A DNA stretch of 64,000 nt, taken from NCBI GenBank assembly GCA_038025085.1, contig CM076153.1, forward strand, positions 22,419,001 through 22,483,000, in the 5' to 3' direction. This DNA is from Tetragonia tetragonoides (Eukaryota > Streptophyta > Magnoliopsida > Caryophyllales > Aizoaceae). Below the pieces are notes generated by a model. It saw nothing but the letters and a program-made list of their open reading frames with translations, did not search any database and was not told the origin of the DNA. Position numbers and translations under genes: made by a program. This document shows, piece after piece, positions 60,319-64,000 of the stretch. The first letter of the stretch is position 1. Each line of letters starts with the position of its first letter.

Positions 60319-61838
60319 CTACTCCTCATTGTCTTTGACTTCGGGCTCTTGGACGGGTTCGCTAGGCTCATCAAGTTCCATTCATTCTTTTAGTGCCCAT
60401 CTTTCCCTACCGTAGCTAGAAGAGGCCTCGTGATCATTGGACCTACTTAAATTCACTTGCTTGGCCGAATGGGCCGGATTCTTCCTTTTCTTGGATTGGG
60501 CCTTTGCCTTACCTTTTTCCTTACCCTTAGTTTGGGGATTGGAAGGTTTAGCGGGCCTATCAATTGGAGTTATCCTTATACCGTTTGGCTCATCATATTT
60601 GCGGGCCTTGAACAACTCCTTTTCTTCCTGTAGGAGCCTTTGGTTGACTTGATGATCACCGCTCCAAATCCACTCTTCGTAAAAGCTAGACAACCCGTTT
60701 GAATGCGGGTATGCCGGCTTAGTCCACACTTGGCGACGGTTCCAATGTCGTTCCCAATTAGACACCAAGGAGGATGTTAAGGGCCTTTGGCAAGGAGGTT
60801 CGCAGCTTACGTTCGGAATCCTTTGCCTTAAGCCATATTGGCGGAGGAGGCGATTCTGCAGGAAGAACGTCAAAGTGTACAAACCAATAATCCTCGTAAA
60901 GGGCACATTCTCACTACACCCTACAATCTTGGTGGTACGCCACCACGGGATGAACCAAGTCGGTTGGATATTGGAATAGAAGTATGCTATCCACTCCTCC
61001 CGAGAAGATTTAGAGTACTTTTGATGCCTCGCCGGAAAATGCTTAGGGAGGAACTTCCTAGTGTCTATTGGAGCTTCGAGCAAGTGGAGAGAGAAAAAAT
61101 TCAAGTCAATACAAGATATGAATTTCACCAAATAAAGTTAAATCCACAAAGATTAAGGCTTCATCACAATACTTACTTGAAGGAGTAAATGGCTCTCGGT
61201 GAAGGACTCTTGAGGATTGCTCTTGAGCCTATCTAAAGTAAGGATTGTCTCTCCCACGACCAAGTGCATATGAGAGCTATCCCATTGAATTTGCTCGGTT
61301 ACCCTAAGAAGACAAGCTTTGCCCCTATTGATGGTAAGCTTCTTTTTGGATGGAATAAGGGCGTCTTCATTACCACCAACAAACAAATAACGATGCAGGA
61401 GGCAAAATACAAAGACACATTTCTTGTACCTCATATCAATCGCACCCTGGGCCTTGGAGGTGAAGAAAGTCACAAGCTTGGCAAGATCAACGTCCTCACC
61501 ATGAAGTACTTGACCCGCTTGACGGGGAGACAACCCAAGGTACCTTTGAAAATCACCTACGAAAGCATTCCCCAAGTAGGGAACGGTAGGAGGGCTTTCG
61601 GTTGGAAGACAATTATATCGGAGAATTCCTCCACCAAAGGGCACATCTCATGAGCACCGAAGCGGAAGACATGGAATTTTGGGTCCCAAAACTCAATGGA
61701 AGCATGAAGGAAATCTCACAAAATCTTGACTTGTTTAAGGTGAAAGAAGGCATTGAGGTGGAAAGGAGTGAGCTCTAACCTCTCCTCTACAGTTATGGAA
61801 GCCAACCAAGCATCAAAAGCATCATCAAAGTTCACCAT
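60319..61838 (-). pseudogene. Antisense DUF7745/plant-mobile-domain-like gene (right Tat)
   Basis: ATG at 61838, same frameshift near 61600-61640 as the left copy, then GGILRYNCLPTES to LQ before the donor. About 34 bp around the equivalent of 13059-13092 are gone, including the AG acceptor and the IWLQER start of exon 2, so normal splicing is lost. Exon 2 remains readable from LLEAPIDTRKFLPKHF to RERWALKE near 60382, where a stop replaces the end. The Lys-rich stretch is kept. Confidence 0.65.
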
Positions 61839-61984
61839 TGTTAAGATTAAGGATTTTCTCTCAAGGAATTCTCTCTCTAAGGGCTTAAAGCAAGTGGTGA
61901 GAAGAGAAGAGAAAGAAACCCAACTATATAGAGGCTAAGGTTGGATTCTCGTCGAAAATTTAAAGAAATTCAGACAAACGACGA

Positions 61985-62135
61985 AACAAGGTCAGGCGGC
62001 CTTAAAACTAGTCCGGACGGCTAAGCCGCTAGGATAAGCGATCAAACCAGCGGCTTGACCGCTAGGACAAGCGGCCAAACCGAAAGCCCAAGCGGCAACC
62101 GCTAGAGCTCTAGCACAGCCGCTAGGAGCTCTAGC
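61985..62135. repeat. GC-rich palindromic cluster (right)
   Basis: Copy of 13985-14137, with GCCGCTAGGATAAGCG at 62025-62040 (one change) and another CCGCTAGGACAAGCGG near 62060. Confidence 0.7.
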
Positions 62136-64000
62136 TGTGATACCCCAATATTTTCTATAATTATTATATCGATTTATAAATAGTTTCGGAGATTAAATCG
62201 TAAATTCATTTAAGGATTCAATTTATTCAATTAAATCCATAATAATATTAATTATTATTATGGGACTTTCATAAATTGTATTTATCAATTTTGAGGAGTT
62301 TAATTAAAATGTTTTATATATGAATAAGAATTATTGATATAGTTTTAATTAGTTTTAATTAGCTTTTTAATTCAGAATATTAGTAAATAAACTCCTAAAC
62401 CTAGTAGTCTTTGACTTGGTTGACTGAGGGTCTATATAAGGAAAAAGGTGAGACAGTTGATTAGTTTTGCAAACTGAGCCAAAACCCTCAAATCCTCTTC
62501 TCTCTCACCGTCCACTCTCTCTTTCTCTCTCCCTCACCGAGCTCTCTCTCTCTTCTCTCCACCGGTTCTCCTCGCCGGAAACAGCCAGCGCCGACCTCCC
62601 CTCGCCGGCAGTAAAGTCTCTCTCTCTCTCTCTTTCTCTTTCTCTCTCCGTGGCCCTCCTGCTACGCATGACTTCACGTGCGGCCGCCCGGACGCCGGAC
62701 CACCGCCGGGTCACCGGACTGACGCCAAGGTGGTGACCGGCGGGTGGCCAAGCCCCCTGCTCCTTCTCCTCTTCCCTCTCTCCCCCGTTCTCTCCTTCGC
62801 ACTCTCTTTTCTCTCTCTTTCGCGTTTTCTCTCTCCTCTTCGTCGGAGCTCCGGCGACCACCACCACCGGCCATGGTGGCCAGTGGGTGGTGGTGGTGAT
62901 GATGGGTCGGGTCATGGGCCCCAATGCATGGGTACCCGTGACCTAGACCGAGTTTTGAAGTTAGGGTTTTGTTTTTATATTTTTCGTAATTATTTAATTC
63001 GATATTCAGTATTTTTGATTTAATGTTTTTATTTTTTCTGTACTCGTTCGGAACCCGAATTCGGATTTTCAAAAGCCTAGATTGGTTGGAATAAATCAAG
63101 GAATTTAATAAAAATATCAGACTGAGAATTCGTTACTTTTTGTATTTTCATATTTAATAAATACTGTTTCGGTAATTGTTTTTAATAAATACTTATGCTA
63201 TTAAATAAGTGCTAATTGGTATGGGTATTAAATAAGTGCTAATTGATATGGGTATTATTGAGTGCTAATGAGCACCTATATATTATTGAGTGCTAGTGAG
63301 CACCTATTTATTATTGAGTGAATGTCTTGGATGATTTGTGAATTTTCGGATATCGTGTTACCCTGCCGAAGAGCTGCCGAAATTTGGCTAGACATTACTT
63401 GTCATCATTATTGAATTATCGTCGTTATTGAATTAAAGCATATTAAATTCTCATCGCATTGAATTATCATTATCGTCATTATTTACTATTCATTTTCTAG
63501 AGCAAGGAATGAATTAGTAAGTCGTGGTCTCGTAGTACCACTTATGTCAATGAACCAATGCAAATTATGTGAATTGAATTAAATGAGAGTAAGACTCCTA
63601 ATGGATCCCTAGGAGTAGTCGAGCTATCGGGAATGCACCTAATGGTGTAGTTCAAGGGATGAGTGATTCCCAAGTTACTTATGGGCACCTTGCAGTGTTT
63701 TTGGGACGGATCATTCCCCATTTACTAAGTCCTCTAGGCTCGTGTAATTGTACTAGAGGTAGTGTGCACACTAGAGTCATTAAGTCCATGGCGTGATTGT
63801 ATCTTCGATAAACAGTATGGGTAATCGCTGTTTTATAAGCTCTCTTACATCTCTCAAATCAAGACGGATTGTCTGTGTCGTATTTCGTATGATCAGTGTA
63901 CAAGAATTGTATGTAAAAGACTGTCGTTATGCGTATGCTTGATTATATGCTTATGTGCGTAAGCAAATGAATTTCAATGATTCTTCTAAAACCTCATGTA
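62136..64000 (+). repeat. Tekay-type LTR, right copy (cut by window end)
   Basis: It starts TGTGATACCCC at the same base of the GC-rich cluster as 14138. TATATAAG at 62433 with two W-boxes before it. The TC run is only about 17 bp (62617-62633). About 300 bp equivalent to roughly 15140-15470 is missing near 63185-63240, but it keeps the two blocks lost from the left 5' LTR. Small open frames here are compositional. Confidence 0.9.

Larger units (their letters stand above)
53766..62135 (+). mobile_element. Tat/Ogre-lineage element, right copy
   Basis: Same content and order as 5355-14137. Copy-specific losses: 198 bp in gag, 180 bp in the additional RNase H, and about 34 bp covering the splice acceptor of the antisense gene. 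RT and integrase frames are better kept than in the left copy. Confidence 0.87.
47697..64000. repeat. Right copy of the duplicated nested-transposon block
   Basis: Partner of 1-16153. Base 5 of the window aligns with 47701, and the last bases of the window align with about 16153. The right copy also shows what lies left of the block: the complete 5' LTR of the Athila-derived element at 45794. Whether the block is a tandem repeat with a unit near 48 kb or a dispersed duplication cannot be decided, because neither outer breakpoint is visible. Confidence 0.93.

Overview
The window is flowering-plant nuclear DNA made almost entirely of nested, decayed Ty3/gypsy LTR retrotransposons. Evidence for a plant: Athila-, Tat/Ogre- and Tekay-type polyprotein domains, primer-binding sites matching tRNA-Asp and initiator tRNA-Met, genes of the plant mobile domain/DUF7745 type with GT-AG introns, and AT-rich spacer. 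I see no intact host gene, rRNA, CRISPR or bacterial feature. Species cannot be told.

Layout. (1) 1-5354: end of an Athila-derived element that carries gag and protease but no RT or integrase, with a truncated 3' LTR. (2) 5355-14137: Tat/Ogre-lineage element without its 5' LTR: gag, protease, RT, RNase H, archaeal-type RNase H, integrase, then an intron-containing antisense gene. (3) 14138-25860: Tekay-type chromovirus inserted in the Tat element, with both LTRs (the 3' one truncated), an extra ORF before gag and a duplicated polypurine-tract module. (4) 25861-32353: 3' part of a second Tat-like element: a seven-exon antisense plant-mobile-domain pseudogene, a 140-bp hairpin-rich tandem array and an LTR. 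(5) 31961-32839: large inverted repeat. (6) 32843-40617: a second chromovirus on the minus strand, whose LTR holds a poly(A)-tailed retroposon. (7) 40618-45793: an LTR-start fragment, a probable small DNA transposon, and unassigned AT-rich DNA with a recurring AAGTGACCC motif, tRNA-like modules and tandem duplications. (8) 45794-53765: a second Athila-derived element with complete 5' LTR. (9) 53766-62135: second copy of the Tat element. (10) 62136-64000: second copy of the Tekay LTR, cut by the window end.

The main structural result is that 1-16153 and 47697-64000 are two copies of one nested block. They share the same Athila-LTR/Tat-gag fusion point and the same Tekay insertion point, so nesting came first and duplication later. 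This lets copy-specific lesions be read directly. Most new stop codons are C-to-T or G-to-A changes, and several deletions lie between 4-bp direct repeats.

No element here looks able to move by itself. The best-preserved frames are a 559-codon RNase H-integrase frame in the right Tat copy and a 424-codon integrase frame in the minus-strand chromovirus. The most unusual items are the spliceable antisense genes of the two Tat elements, the doubled polypurine-tract module shared by two different chromoviruses, the covarying hairpins of the 140-bp array, and the extra ORF before gag.
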